Part shown: one piece after another, positions 1 to 8,221 of the stretch
Layout: each line of letters begins with the position of its first letter
Position numbering within the stretch: the stretch's first letter is position 1
Source of the DNA: JAPLJM01 sp963708515
Lineage (GTDB): Bacteria > Desulfobacterota > Syntrophia > Syntrophales > Fen-1087
DNA: 64,000 nt
NCBI GenBank assembly: GCA_963708515.1
Contig: CAVPSX010000021.1
Coordinates: 62,001-126,000, forward strand
Direction of reading: 5' to 3'
Made by a program: the position numbers and the translations under genes
Notes under the pieces: generated by a model
Seen by the model: the letters and a program-made list of their open reading frames with translations, nothing else
The model's database searches: none
What the model was told of the DNA's origin: nothing

Positions 1-716
1 CTTCCGCCCAGTCCGGGATGTCCGTCGGATGCAAACAGCAGCTCCCCCGCCGGATTAACAAAAGGATAAGCTTCATTCCCGCTTGTATTTATGACCGGAC
101 CCAGATTAACCGGCTCATCCCAGTAATATCCTTTCCATTGACAGAAATAAATATCAGATCCTCCGTACCCTTCAGGTTTATCGGAAGCAAAATACAACCT
201 CTTTCCATCAGGAGACAGGTAGGGAGTGGTGATATTATACCATTCGTTATTAAATCTTAATTCCCTTATTTTATCCCACTTCTTATCTTCATATACTGCA
301 TAGAAGATCCCGAGCTTATTTCTGAAACTGGACAGTTCTTTTAGCTTCCCGTCAACCTTCAGGTTCCGTGAGAAATATATTGTATCAAACCTGCTGCTGA
401 AAGAAGCCGGTCCGTCATTATAGTTGGTTTTCAGATATTTTGAAAATAAAACCGGACTAAGCCGCATACCTTTTAAGGTGGTATCAACATAATTTATCTT
501 GAAGGGAGTATTTCCCTGCGATGATGAATATTCAAGGAACTGGCTAGTCTTCCGGTTTGACGTAAAAACCAAACCGTTCCTGTAGTAAACAGGACAGAAC
601 TCATCATAATGCTGGGAACTGAAGGGTGCTTTTCTTACGGTATAAGTTTCCGTTTGAGCGCTTATTGTCCCGGTGAATATTAGTGCCAGTAGGAAAGTTA
701 GTGTTCTATTGATCAT
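1..716 (-). CDS. PD40 (WD40-like beta-propeller) repeat protein, N-terminal part; cut by window start
   Basis: The reading frame is open from an ATG at 716 to the window edge (238 codons visible). It starts with a signal peptide (MINRTLTFLLALIFTGTISA, then Q). The mature part has PD40/TolB-like propeller motifs: TPYLSPDGKRLYFASDKP, then GGSDIYF, and a second blade starting AYPFVNPAGELLFASDG. In Bacteroidota such proteins often continue into an OmpA-type peptidoglycan-binding domain (PorE-like T9SS component), but that part would lie outside the window. It is downstream of a PorP/SprF gene and an adhesin, the usual order adhesin, PorP/SprF, PD40/OmpA protein. The inferred role is a periplasmic or outer-membrane accessory for adhesin export or anchoring. 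The PD40 call is firm; the OmpA extension is inference. Confidence 0.8.
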   Translation of the reverse strand, partial: MINRTLTFLLALIFTGTISAQTETYTVRKAPFSSQHYDEFCPVYYRNGLVFTSNRKTSQFLEYSSSQGNTPFKINYVDTTLKGMRLSPVLFSKYLKTNYNDGPASFSSRFDTIYFSRNLKVDGKLKELSSFRNKLGIFYAVYEDKKWDKIRELRFNNEWYNITTPYLSPDGKRLYFASDKPEGYGGSDIYFCQWKGYYWDEPVNLGPVINTSGNEAYPFVNPAGELLFASDGHPGLGG

Positions 717-1344
717 GTCTTAAAGTTACGTAAAAAAAAGTTTGAAGATGTTAGAAGTGCCTAAAGGCCTAACAGTTCATAAAGTTCAAAGTTGGCATAG
801 AAGTCTTTTGTTGTTCGGCAATTTTAGAGTTTTAGCAGTTTTGGCATGTATAGATGCAGAAGATCGCTAATAATTGCAGGGTTAGCTTCTGCAAGAATCG
901 GTTGCAGTTGGTATTTTTCCTGATTTTAATGCCGGAGATCTATTTCCTCAATTATTTCGAGCCAATATCGACATGATTCCAGCTGGATTCAGACTCATTC
1001 AGAAGATCAAGCTAGATCCTGCTGCTAAAGTACATGCCTTACAGTAAAATCATGAGAAACCTAGTTTCAGTTTCCCTGTAATTAGCGCCAACGCATTGTC
1101 CCTGCTTAGGCAAATTGACGTTTCGGATAATCCTCGCCTATTGCCCTTCAACCGTTCCCGGACAATTGCTGATCTGACAACTTAATGATATTTTTATATG
1201 CAGAAATTCTTTAGTCAGCTTCATATAATTTCATTGCAAACTCATTTATTTTCCATAAACAGTTATACTGAAACTCTTAGCTCATCTTTATTCCTTCCTA
1301 GGTCACTCGTTAGGCACTTCTAGCTGCACTTTCCAGCTGCCAAC
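717..1344. other. 628-bp gene-free stretch with a possible coding remnant
   Basis: No gene with a start codon is supported. On the plus strand, 886-1047 is an ATG-less open stretch of 53 codons ending in TAA. It looks protein-like (GIFPDFNAGDLFPQLFRA, later GFRLIQKIKLDPAAKV) but I do not recognise it, and it may be a decayed gene fragment. The rest is AT-rich and unremarkable. Confidence 0.4.
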
Positions 1345-2265
1345 TTAAAAAATAAGGGGATTCACTACCTCCACATTATACTTAAACACGTACCTCAGCA
1401 TTACCTCATGTGACCCATTACTATACTTACCCAGTTTGCCGAAATCGAAATCGTAGGTGTAACCGATCTTCATCTGATCGTTGACAGAAAACTGCATAAG
1501 TGCTGCAACAGACCGGTTATTCCGGTATGAAGCTCCTAACCAGAGCCGCTCAACAAGACTGACATGTGCATTTATGTCGTAAAGTATTTTATCTCCCGGA
1601 GAAAAGGTAACTAGTACCGACGGGAATAGCTTAACCCTGGGTGACAGGCTGAAAATATATCCGGTATTGACAAGATAATAATACTCTGCAGGATTTACTT
1701 TAAGGGAGTATTTATTCTTATCAAAGTTGAAATTATAGCCCATCAGCTTAGGAATAGAAACTCCGGCAAAATAATTCTGGTTTGAATAGTATACTCCGAA
1801 ATTGAAATCCGGAACCACAAAAACGCGTGAATCGATCAGATAATAATCATCTCCCGGATCGACCACCACGAGGTCGGACCAGGCAGTATTTGTTGTCATC
1901 AGGCCGGCGCCAAGTCCCAGTGATAAGGTTCCGTTCGCCAGGCTTATCTTATATGCATAGGATGACATGAATTGTGTCTCTTTAGTGACACCTATCTTAT
2001 CATTGGTGACCATAAATCCAATTCCCAGTTTTGAATCCAGGAGCGGTGCATCGATCGCTAGCGTCATTGTCTGGGGCGATCCCTGAATCCCGACCCATTG
2101 CCTGCGGTAGAACGTGGCGATATTCAATGCGCCACGGTTACCGGCAAAGGCGGGATTGATTGTTAACGGGTTAAGGATGTATTGGTTCGTTACCGGGGTT
2201 AATTGGGCAGAGGCGCCCGCTGGTAATAGAAAAAATAGTAAAAATTTGAATATCTTTTTCATCAT
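1345..2265 (-). CDS. PorP/SprF family type IX secretion outer-membrane protein
   Basis: 306 residues. A signal peptide (MMKKIFKFLLFFLLPAGASA) is followed by the family hallmark near the mature N-terminus: YILNPLTINPAFAGNRGAL, then FYRRQWVGIQGSPQT. The remainder alternates short beta-strands typical of an outer-membrane barrel and ends in an aromatic residue (VNPLIF), as in many barrel proteins. The length fits the family (about 300-340). PorP/SprF proteins work with the T9SS; in Flavobacterium SprF is needed to export the adhesin SprB encoded just upstream of it. Here the upstream neighbour is a type B adhesin (2787-8025), so this is probably its dedicated secretion or anchoring partner. The order is interrupted only by the four-helix-bundle cassette at 2281-2782. 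Confidence 0.93.
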   Translation of the reverse strand: MMKKIFKFLLFFLLPAGASAQLTPVTNQYILNPLTINPAFAGNRGALNIATFYRRQWVGIQGSPQTMTLAIDAPLLDSKLGIGFMVTNDKIGVTKETQFMSSYAYKISLANGTLSLGLGAGLMTTNTAWSDLVVVDPGDDYYLIDSRVFVVPDFNFGVYYSNQNYFAGVSIPKLMGYNFNFDKNKYSLKVNPAEYYYLVNTGYIFSLSPRVKLFPSVLVTFSPGDKILYDINAHVSLVERLWLGASYRNNRSVAALMQFSVNDQMKIGYTYDFDFGKLGKYSNGSHEVMLRYVFKYNVEVVNPLIF

Positions 2266-2280
2266 CGTTAATTTTCTTAT

Positions 2281-2313
2281 TCCAAGTTCCAGGTTCCAGG
2301 TTCGAGGTTTCTC
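2281..2313. repeat. Left arm of inverted short-repeat array around four-helix-bundle gene 1
   Basis: Tandem units of the type CCAGGTT, including TTCCAGGTTCCAGGTTC. The reverse complement matches the array at 2751-2782, and a further unit overlaps the stop codon of the enclosed gene (AACCTGA on the minus strand). Confidence 0.75.
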
Positions 2314-2335
2314 AAGAGCATTTAAGTTCTAAGTA

Positions 2336-2726
2336 TCAGGTTTTGTATTTTGGCCCTTTGAAATCACTCCGTTTTAAGTATGAAATAAAGGAAGCAATTT
2401 CTTTGCTTAGTTGGGTAGTACGTAAAATCAATTCCTGAAGTATTGCATCTTCAATATATTCATAATCGAAAGCCCTGTAAGATTGAGACCTGCATTCTCC
2501 ACAAGATCCTTTGGATACACTTAGAAATTGCATAAACTCTTTATTTCCATCCCTCTCATATCCCTCAGCTATATTATCCATAATTGATCCTGAAGATGTC
2601 CTGATCTGGTCTCTTAAGCTTAAAGTCTTTACAAAAAGGTTCCCTCAATGTAAGACCAAAAACGTATTTACTAAGACTTCTGGCCTCCTGCCATATCTTC
2701 AGATCCTCAAATCTTTCAATTTTCAT
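2336..2726 (-). pseudogene. Four-helix-bundle protein (23S rRNA intervening-sequence/S23 type), frameshifted
   Basis: The ATG at 2726 opens MKIERFEDLKIWQEARSLSK. The frame is lost near 2610-2618 and resumes as DQIRTSSGSIMDNIAEGYER followed by NKEFMQFLSVSKGS. Removing one base in the run read as AAGAGAC restores an uninterrupted 129-residue protein, the normal size of this family (about 115-130). Hallmarks are LKIWQEA near the N-terminus, the NIAEG(Y/F)ER motif and KEFxxFLxxSKGS. These small helical proteins are encoded in intervening sequences of 23S rRNA genes and as free-standing genes; their function is unclear. The gene lies between the adhesin and PorP/SprF and is flanked by inverted repeat arrays (2281-2313, 2751-2782), so it looks inserted. 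The frameshift could be a sequencing error. Confidence 0.85.
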
Positions 2727-2750
2727 TTTTAATACCCAATTATCGATTAT

Positions 2751-2782
2751 GAAACCTGGAACCTGAAACCTGGAACCTGGAA
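2751..2782. repeat. Right arm of inverted short-repeat array around four-helix-bundle gene 1
   Basis: GAAACCTGGAACCTGAAACC and following units are the inverted counterpart of 2281-2313. The array ends 4 bp before the stop codon of the type B adhesin. Confidence 0.75.
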
Positions 2783-2786
2783 TTTT

Positions 2787-3284
2787 TTATCTCCGAATCA
2801 CCACAAATCCACTCAACGATTTCCCGTTCGCGGTAGTAATCGTATAGAAATAAGTGTCTTCGGGAAGTTCGTTACCATCGTAATCGAGTCCTTCCCAGTC
2901 GTTCTGATAGTTTTTGGTTTCATAGACCCGGAAGCCGCGACGGTCAAAAACCGTTAGCTCGGTCTTTCCAAGATTTTCTATTCCCCTAAGGATGAAGAAA
3001 TCATTCATCCCATCACGGTTAGGGGTTATAAGTGTTGGTATTGTGAGATCATTTACAGTGACTACAACCCTATCCGAAACCGGAGGACATACTCCGTTGG
3101 TGACTGTCCAGATAAATTCATTTCTGCCGGGAGATAATTCGGTGACCTTTGATTTTGCATAAAGAACAGAGGCAAATGTTCCTGTTCCTGTTTCAACTGA
3201 CCATACCCCTGATCCCAGCTCGGGTAAACAGGGCATCCATCGTTGTTGTAAAATTATACTCAAGCACCTGGTCGGGACCGGCAT
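2787..3284 (-). CDS. C-terminal part of the type B T9SS adhesin (gliding-motility-associated sorting domain)
   Basis: This fragment continues the protein encoded at 3193-8025 in another frame. The last ~85 residues form the gliding motility-associated (CHU_C) C-terminal domain, the type B T9SS sorting signal: LITPNRDGMNDFFILRGIEN, LTVFDRRGFRVYETKNYQND, WEGLDYDGNELPEDTYFYTI and final GFVVIRR. Before it is an Ig-like segment (VWSVETGTGTF; FIWTVTNGVCPP). The true junction is near 3226-3228, where an AAA run on the plus strand appears one base too long. Correcting it joins LEYNFTTTMDA to LLPELGSGVWS and gives a 1,745-residue protein over 2787-8025. The start in this fragment is not a real start. 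Type B substrates are often anchored at the cell surface. Confidence 0.9.
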   Translation of the reverse strand: MPVPTRCLSIILQQRWMPCLPELGSGVWSVETGTGTFASVLYAKSKVTELSPGRNEFIWTVTNGVCPPVSDRVVVTVNDLTIPTLITPNRDGMNDFFILRGIENLGKTELTVFDRRGFRVYETKNYQNDWEGLDYDGNELPEDTYFYTITTANGKSLSGFVVIRR

Positions 3285-6200
3285 CTGATACCGGCAGCTG
3301 ATCAGCCGTTACGGTAACCGGTTTAATTGTATAGAAATTTGCCGTAGTATTCCCTTTGATATAATAGACACCCGGAGGTACAGCTGATGGAGTCGTTATA
3401 CGCTGAGTTGTATCAGCATCCATCCAGTATGAATAAGTAAGATTGGCATCGGAACCTGCAGTTATTTCCGGAAGTGTGAGGTTGGCTGTTGAAATTGAAC
3501 AAATGGTATCGGGATTGGTTATTATGACCGTTGGAGGTCCTGGCCGGGCATTTATAAGCACACTGGCTGAAGAGGCTGAAATACAGCCAACTGCGTTTGT
3601 TACAGTAAATGTGAATGTGCCCGGCTCAAGACCTGAAACGGTTCTGGAACTCCCGGAACCATTAATTATTACACCACCCGGATAGCGGGTTAATCTCCAT
3701 GTTCCCGGTGAAGGAAGTCCGGTAAGGACCACGCTTCCTGTTGGAACAGTATATGTTGGATGTATTATGTTGCCGACAACCGGTGCGGAAGGTATTGGCG
3801 GTTGTGCATTTATAATAACATTTGATGAAACAAGTGATGTGCACCCCGATTCGTCCCTGACCGTGAAGTTATATGCACCGGTGGAAAGTCCGGTCACAGT
3901 GGTTATAGCTCCGGCTCCGGTTGATGTAATACCGCCGGCATAGCGTGTCAGTGTCCAGATGCCTGTTTCGGGCAAGCCGGCCAGCCTTACACTTCCTGTT
4001 GCGGATGTACAAGTTGGATGACCAATTGAATCAATCAGGGGAGGTGGAGGCAGAGGCCTTACGTTAACTGTGGTAGACAAAGATGGTTCACTGAGACATC
4101 CGGCTGCATTACGTATCCTTACTGAATAATTCCCTGATGTGGTTACTGTGATGCTCCTGGTAGTGACTCCTGTCGACCAGGAATAACTTGTACCGGAACT
4201 CGATGTGAGTGTTACATTGCCACCGATACAGAATGTAAGCGGCCCAGATGCCGTTATTGTCGGCTCAGGAGGCAAGGCATTGACAGTGACCGGTACCTGC
4301 CGGCTGACTGAATTGAATCCATCGTTAACGACAACTGTGTATGTGGTGTTAACTTCGGGAACTGCCACAGGTCTGGCTATTGTGGATGCAAAACCTGCCG
4401 GGACCGAAGTCCAGGTGTATGTATAATTTCCTGATCCTCCGCTTGCTCCTGCATCGAGCTGTACATTTGATCCTGCACAGACAGTACCCGGAGTAGCGGT
4501 CGGATTCGCATTCAGTGAACCGCCTGTAAGTGTTACAGTAACAGCATCGGATGCTGAACAGCCGGTTGCTGTTATTGTAGCCGTCAAGGTGAAGGTCGTA
4601 GTGGAAGTGAGGTTAACCGTAACCGGATCTACAACTGTTGCATTAACAAGCAAGGAGGCGGGGGTCCAACTGTAGGTGAACGGACCTGTTCCTGTTACTG
4701 TCCCATTAAGTGTTGTACTTGTCCCGTTCGGGATGCCGGCATCAATTCCTGCATTAACTACCGGATTGGGATTGACTGTTACTACTGTTGCCGTTGAAGG
4801 AGGACTCTGGCAACCCGATGCATTGGATATTCTCACAGTGTAGCTGCCCCCTGTTGTAACATTAATACTCTGAGTGGTGGCTCCCGTCGACCATAAATAT
4901 GTTGCCCCCGGACTTGATGTAAGAGTGACACTTCCTCCCGCACAGATTGTTGTTGGTCCGGAAGCTGTTATAGTTGGAGCTGTTGGTATGGTATTTACAG
5001 TCACCGTTACCGGTTCCGATACCTGACTCTCGCATCCGCCGGAGTTTGTAACCTGCACAGTAAAATTTCCGGATGTAGTCACATTGATACTCCGGGTGGT
5101 AGCTCCTGTCGACCATAAATAGGTAGTCGCCAGACTTGATGTCAGCGTAACGCTTCCGCCTGTACAAAAAGTTAACGGGCCGGAGGGAGTTATAGTTGGT
5201 CTGGAAGGTAAGGCATTGACAGTAACGGCAATCTGCCTGTTTATATTTGAGAATCCATCATTCACAGTAACATAATATATGGTGCTGACTGAAGGAGTGG
5301 CTGTTGGTTTTGCAAGTGTTGATGAAAATCCGGCCGGAACCGAACTCCATAACCAGGTATAGGTTCCTGATCCTCCGCTTGCTGCTGCATCAAGCTGTAC
5401 AGTTTCGCCGGCACAAATTGTTCCGGGTGTTGCCGTTGGTGAAGCATTTAATCCGCCTCCCGTTACAGATATTGTCACAGCATCAGAATTCGAACATCCG
5501 GTTGCATTTATGGTTGCCGTAAGGGTAAAAGTGGTTGTAGATGTAAGATTAACTGTTACAGGATCTGCAACCGCTGCATTAACCAGTAATGAAGCCGGAG
5601 TCCAGCTGTAGGTGAAAGGACCTGTGCCTGTTACTGTCCCATTTAATGTGGCACTTGTACCATTAGAAATACTCGCATCACTTCCTGCATTGACTCCGGG
5701 CAAAGGATTTATGGTTACAATCGTTGCTGCCGAAGCGGGGCTCTGGCATCCGCTTGAATTTGTGACCCTTACTGTATAGTTGCCCGGTGTGGAAACACTA
5801 ATATTTTGTGTTGTTGCACCTGTTGACCATAAATAGCTTGTCCCGGCACTTGATGTGAGTGTAACGCTGCCTCCTGTGCAGAAAGTTACCGGACCTGAAG
5901 CCGAGATCGTTGGCGCTGCAGGCAGGGCATTAACTGTCACAACAACCGGATCTGAAGCCGGACTCTGACAACCATTGGCATTGGTTATCCTCACCGTATA
6001 ACTGCCTGATGTTGTTACATTGATGCTCTGTGTTGTAGCTCCGTTCGACCATAAATATGTGGTTCCGGCACTTGAAGTCAGAGTTACACTTCCACCGGCA
6101 CAAAATGTCGTTAGCCCGGAAGCTGTTACTGTCGGCGCTGCAGGTAACGGATTAACGGTTACTGTAACAGGAAGAGATACAAGACTCTCACATCCGGTTG

Positions 6201-8025
6201 AGTTTATTACCCTGACAGTATAGGTACCTGATGTTGTTACGTTGATACTCTGGGTTGTAGCTCCGGTTGACCACAGATAAGAGGTACCTGCACTCGAAAT
6301 AAGTGTAACACTGCTACCGGAACAGAAGGTTGTCGGACCTGAAGGTGTTATTGATGGGCTTGCAGGTGTGGGATTTACTGTCACTGAAACCTGCCTGTTT
6401 ACTGTTGAAAATCCGTCATTAACAGCCACCAGATAAGTGGTGCTTATTGAAGGAGTTGCAACAGGTTTTGCAAGTGTTGATGTAAATCCGGCCGGAATTG
6501 AACTCCATAACCAGGTATAGGTTCCTGATCCCCCGCTTGCTGCTGCATCCAGCTCTACGGACTCACCGGCACAAATTGTGCCCGGTGTTGCTGTTGGTGA
6601 AGCATTTAATCCTCCTCCCGTTACAGATATTGTCACAGCATCAGAATTCGAACATCCGGTGACATTTATGGTTGCCGTAAAGGTAAAAGTGGTTGTTGAT
6701 GTCAGATTGACTGTTACCGGATCTTCAACCGCTGAATTAACCAGCAATGAAGCCGGAGTCCAGCTGTATGTGAACGGACCTGTGCCCGTTACTGTCCCAT
6801 TTAATGTGGCGCTTGTACCATTAGAAATACTGGCATCAATCCCTGCATTTACTCCGGGTAAAGGATAAACGGTTACAACCGTTGGTGCTGAAGCCGGGCT
6901 CTGGCATCCGTTGGAATTTGTAATTCTTACTGTGTAGCTGCCGGGTGTGGAAACACTAATGCTTTGTGTTGTTGCACCGGTTGACCACAAATAGGTTGTC
7001 CCGGTATTTGATGTGAGGTTAACGCTCCCTCCGGTGCAGAAAGTTACCGGCCCTGAAGCTGTGATTGTTGGCGCTGCAGGCAGGGCATTTACTGTCACAA
7101 CAACCGGATCTGAAGCCGGACTCTTACAACCGTTGGCATTGGTTATACTTACCGTATAACTGCCTGATGTTGTTACATTGATGCTCTGGGTTGTCGCTCC
7201 GTTCGACCACAAATAGGTAGTTCCGGCACTTGAAGTAAGAGTGACGCTTCCTCCCGCACAGAATGTTGTTGATCCTGAAGCTATTATCGTCGGCTTGGCA
7301 GGCAAGGAATTTACCGTAAGTGTGGCAGGATCTGAGTTTACATTGTTGGCGCCGCTACAGTTTGAGACCTGGCTACGGTATTGATAGTTTCCGGAAGATG
7401 TAATACCTGATACTCCCAGAGTTGATGTTGCTGCTCCTGTGTAAACCGCACCTGCCGGGGATCCGCCCGTTACATTTTCCCACGTTGATCCGTTAAGATA
7501 TTGCCATTGATAAACAAAAGGAGCTGTTCCATTCACCAGAACAGAGAAGGATGCACTTACATCGCCTTCACACATATTTCTGTCGGAAGGTTGTGTACCA
7601 ATTACTGCAGGCTCACAAACCGTGATATGAAACGTAAGTGGTACCAGGGCATTTCCCTGCTGGGTATTATCAACAAAAGCAACAGTCTCATTGATATCAT
7701 GATATGAGTTATCTGAAGGATCAAAGTATTTGAATGTCAATGTTTCACCGCTGACAACATTACTATAGCACCTCAAGGGGAAGATTGTCTTTCCCGTAAC
7801 TGAAAAGAATATTCCATTGGCATAACCACGGCATGTAGTTCCCACAAACGCTCCGAGAGTACCTGTAGTTACTTCATTCGTACCCCATAAAATTATCGCA
7901 TTGACTTCGCAATCGTTCTCATAATCGGAAGGATTTACAGTCCATCCGTGTGATTGTCCTGCCAGATCATTACTGACGAGTAATGAACAAAAAATCAGTA
8001 ACAGCTCAGTGAAATATTTCCTCAT
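3193..8025 (-). CDS. Large Ig-like/PKD-like repeat T9SS adhesin, N-terminal 1,610 residues (frame broken before the sorting domain)
   Basis: The ATG at 8025 starts a signal peptide (TELLLIFCSLLVSNDLAGQ). Residues ~25-135 hold the module shared by all adhesins here (HGWTVNPSDYEND; LGAFVGTTCRGYANG; CYSNVVSGETLTFKYFDPSD). From ~135 onward come Ig-like repeats of 75-80 residues built on FCAGGSVTLTSSAGTTYLWS and GATTQSINVTTSGSYTVRIT. They are interspersed with a second type (SATLNGTVTGTGPFTYSWTP; SNSDAVTISVTGG; ATPGTICAGE). The composition is rich in Thr, Ser, Gly and Val and poor in Lys and Arg, typical of secreted adhesins. The ORF ends prematurely (ALFTRAGIRGMVS) through a single extra base near 3227; the domain continues at 2787-3284. 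Downstream PorP/SprF and PD40 genes support T9SS export and surface display. The ligand is unknown. Confidence 0.9.
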   Translation of the reverse strand: MRKYFTELLLIFCSLLVSNDLAGQSHGWTVNPSDYENDCEVNAIILWGTNEVTTGTLGAFVGTTCRGYANGIFFSVTGKTIFPLRCYSNVVSGETLTFKYFDPSDNSYHDINETVAFVDNTQQGNALVPLTFHITVCEPAVIGTQPSDRNMCEGDVSASFSVLVNGTAPFVYQWQYLNGSTWENVTGGSPAGAVYTGAATSTLGVSGITSSGNYQYRSQVSNCSGANNVNSDPATLTVNSLPAKPTIIASGSTTFCAGGSVTLTSSAGTTYLWSNGATTQSINVTTSGSYTVSITNANGCKSPASDPVVVTVNALPAAPTITASGPVTFCTGGSVNLTSNTGTTYLWSTGATTQSISVSTPGSYTVRITNSNGCQSPASAPTVVTVYPLPGVNAGIDASISNGTSATLNGTVTGTGPFTYSWTPASLLVNSAVEDPVTVNLTSTTTFTFTATINVTGCSNSDAVTISVTGGGLNASPTATPGTICAGESVELDAAASGGSGTYTWLWSSIPAGFTSTLAKPVATPSISTTYLVAVNDGFSTVNRQVSVTVNPTPASPSITPSGPTTFCSGSSVTLISSAGTSYLWSTGATTQSINVTTSGTYTVRVINSTGCESLVSLPVTVTVNPLPAAPTVTASGLTTFCAGGSVTLTSSAGTTYLWSNGATTQSINVTTSGSYTVRITNANGCQSPASDPVVVTVNALPAAPTISASGPVTFCTGGSVTLTSSAGTSYLWSTGATTQNISVSTPGNYTVRVTNSSGCQSPASAATIVTINPLPGVNAGSDASISNGTSATLNGTVTGTGPFTYSWTPASLLVNAAVADPVTVNLTSTTTFTLTATINATGCSNSDAVTISVTGGGLNASPTATPGTICAGETVQLDAAASGGSGTYTWLWSSVPAGFSSTLAKPTATPSVSTIYYVTVNDGFSNINRQIAVTVNALPSRPTITPSGPLTFCTGGSVTLTSSLATTYLWSTGATTRSINVTTSGNFTVQVTNSGGCESQVSEPVTVTVNTIPTAPTITASGPTTICAGGSVTLTSSPGATYLWSTGATTQSINVTTGGSYTVRISNASGCQSPPSTATVVTVNPNPVVNAGIDAGIPNGTSTTLNGTVTGTGPFTYSWTPASLLVNATVVDPVTVNLTSTTTFTLTATITATGCSASDAVTVTLTGGSLNANPTATPGTVCAGSNVQLDAGASGGSGNYTYTWTSVPAGFASTIARPVAVPEVNTTYTVVVNDGFNSVSRQVPVTVNALPPEPTITASGPLTFCIGGNVTLTSSSGTSYSWSTGVTTRSITVTTSGNYSVRIRNAAGCLSEPSLSTTVNVRPLPPPPLIDSIGHPTCTSATGSVRLAGLPETGIWTLTRYAGGITSTGAGAITTVTGLSTGAYNFTVRDESGCTSLVSSNVIINAQPPIPSAPVVGNIIHPTYTVPTGSVVLTGLPSPGTWRLTRYPGGVIINGSGSSRTVSGLEPGTFTFTVTNAVGCISASSASVLINARPGPPTVIITNPDTICSISTANLTLPEITAGSDANLTYSYWMDADTTQRITTPSAVPPGVYYIKGNTTANFYTIKPVTVTADQLPVSDAGPDQVLEYNFTTTMDALFTRAGIRGMVS

Positions 8026-8117
8026 AATACTATTGGTTTCACACGTAAATATTTTATTAGTAGATTACTATCTGTTTACTGTTGCCCTCTTCCTTTTATT
8101 ATTACACCCCCATCCAT

Positions 8118-8136
8118 CCTTCCCCACGGGGGAAGG
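8118..8136. terminator. GC-rich hairpin downstream of the giant adhesin gene
   Basis: An 8-bp perfect stem (CCTTCCCC/GGGGAAGG) with a 3-base loop lies in the 196-bp gap between two minus-strand adhesin genes, about 85 bp past the stop at 8222. No T-run follows directly, so a terminator role is only possible. It also resembles the C-rich hairpins at 43372-43455 and 57058-57112. Confidence 0.3.
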
Positions 8137-8221
8137 TGCTGGAGTAAATAAACTTTTAATGAGTATTATTATTTTCATCCGCGTTTATTATTGCCCGCTT
8201 TAGTCGGGATGAATTTTCAAA

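Noticed and set aside
18..260. Plus-strand ORF of 80 codons at the window start
   Set aside because: Antisense to the clear PD40-repeat gene on the minus strand, which has signal peptide and repeat motifs.
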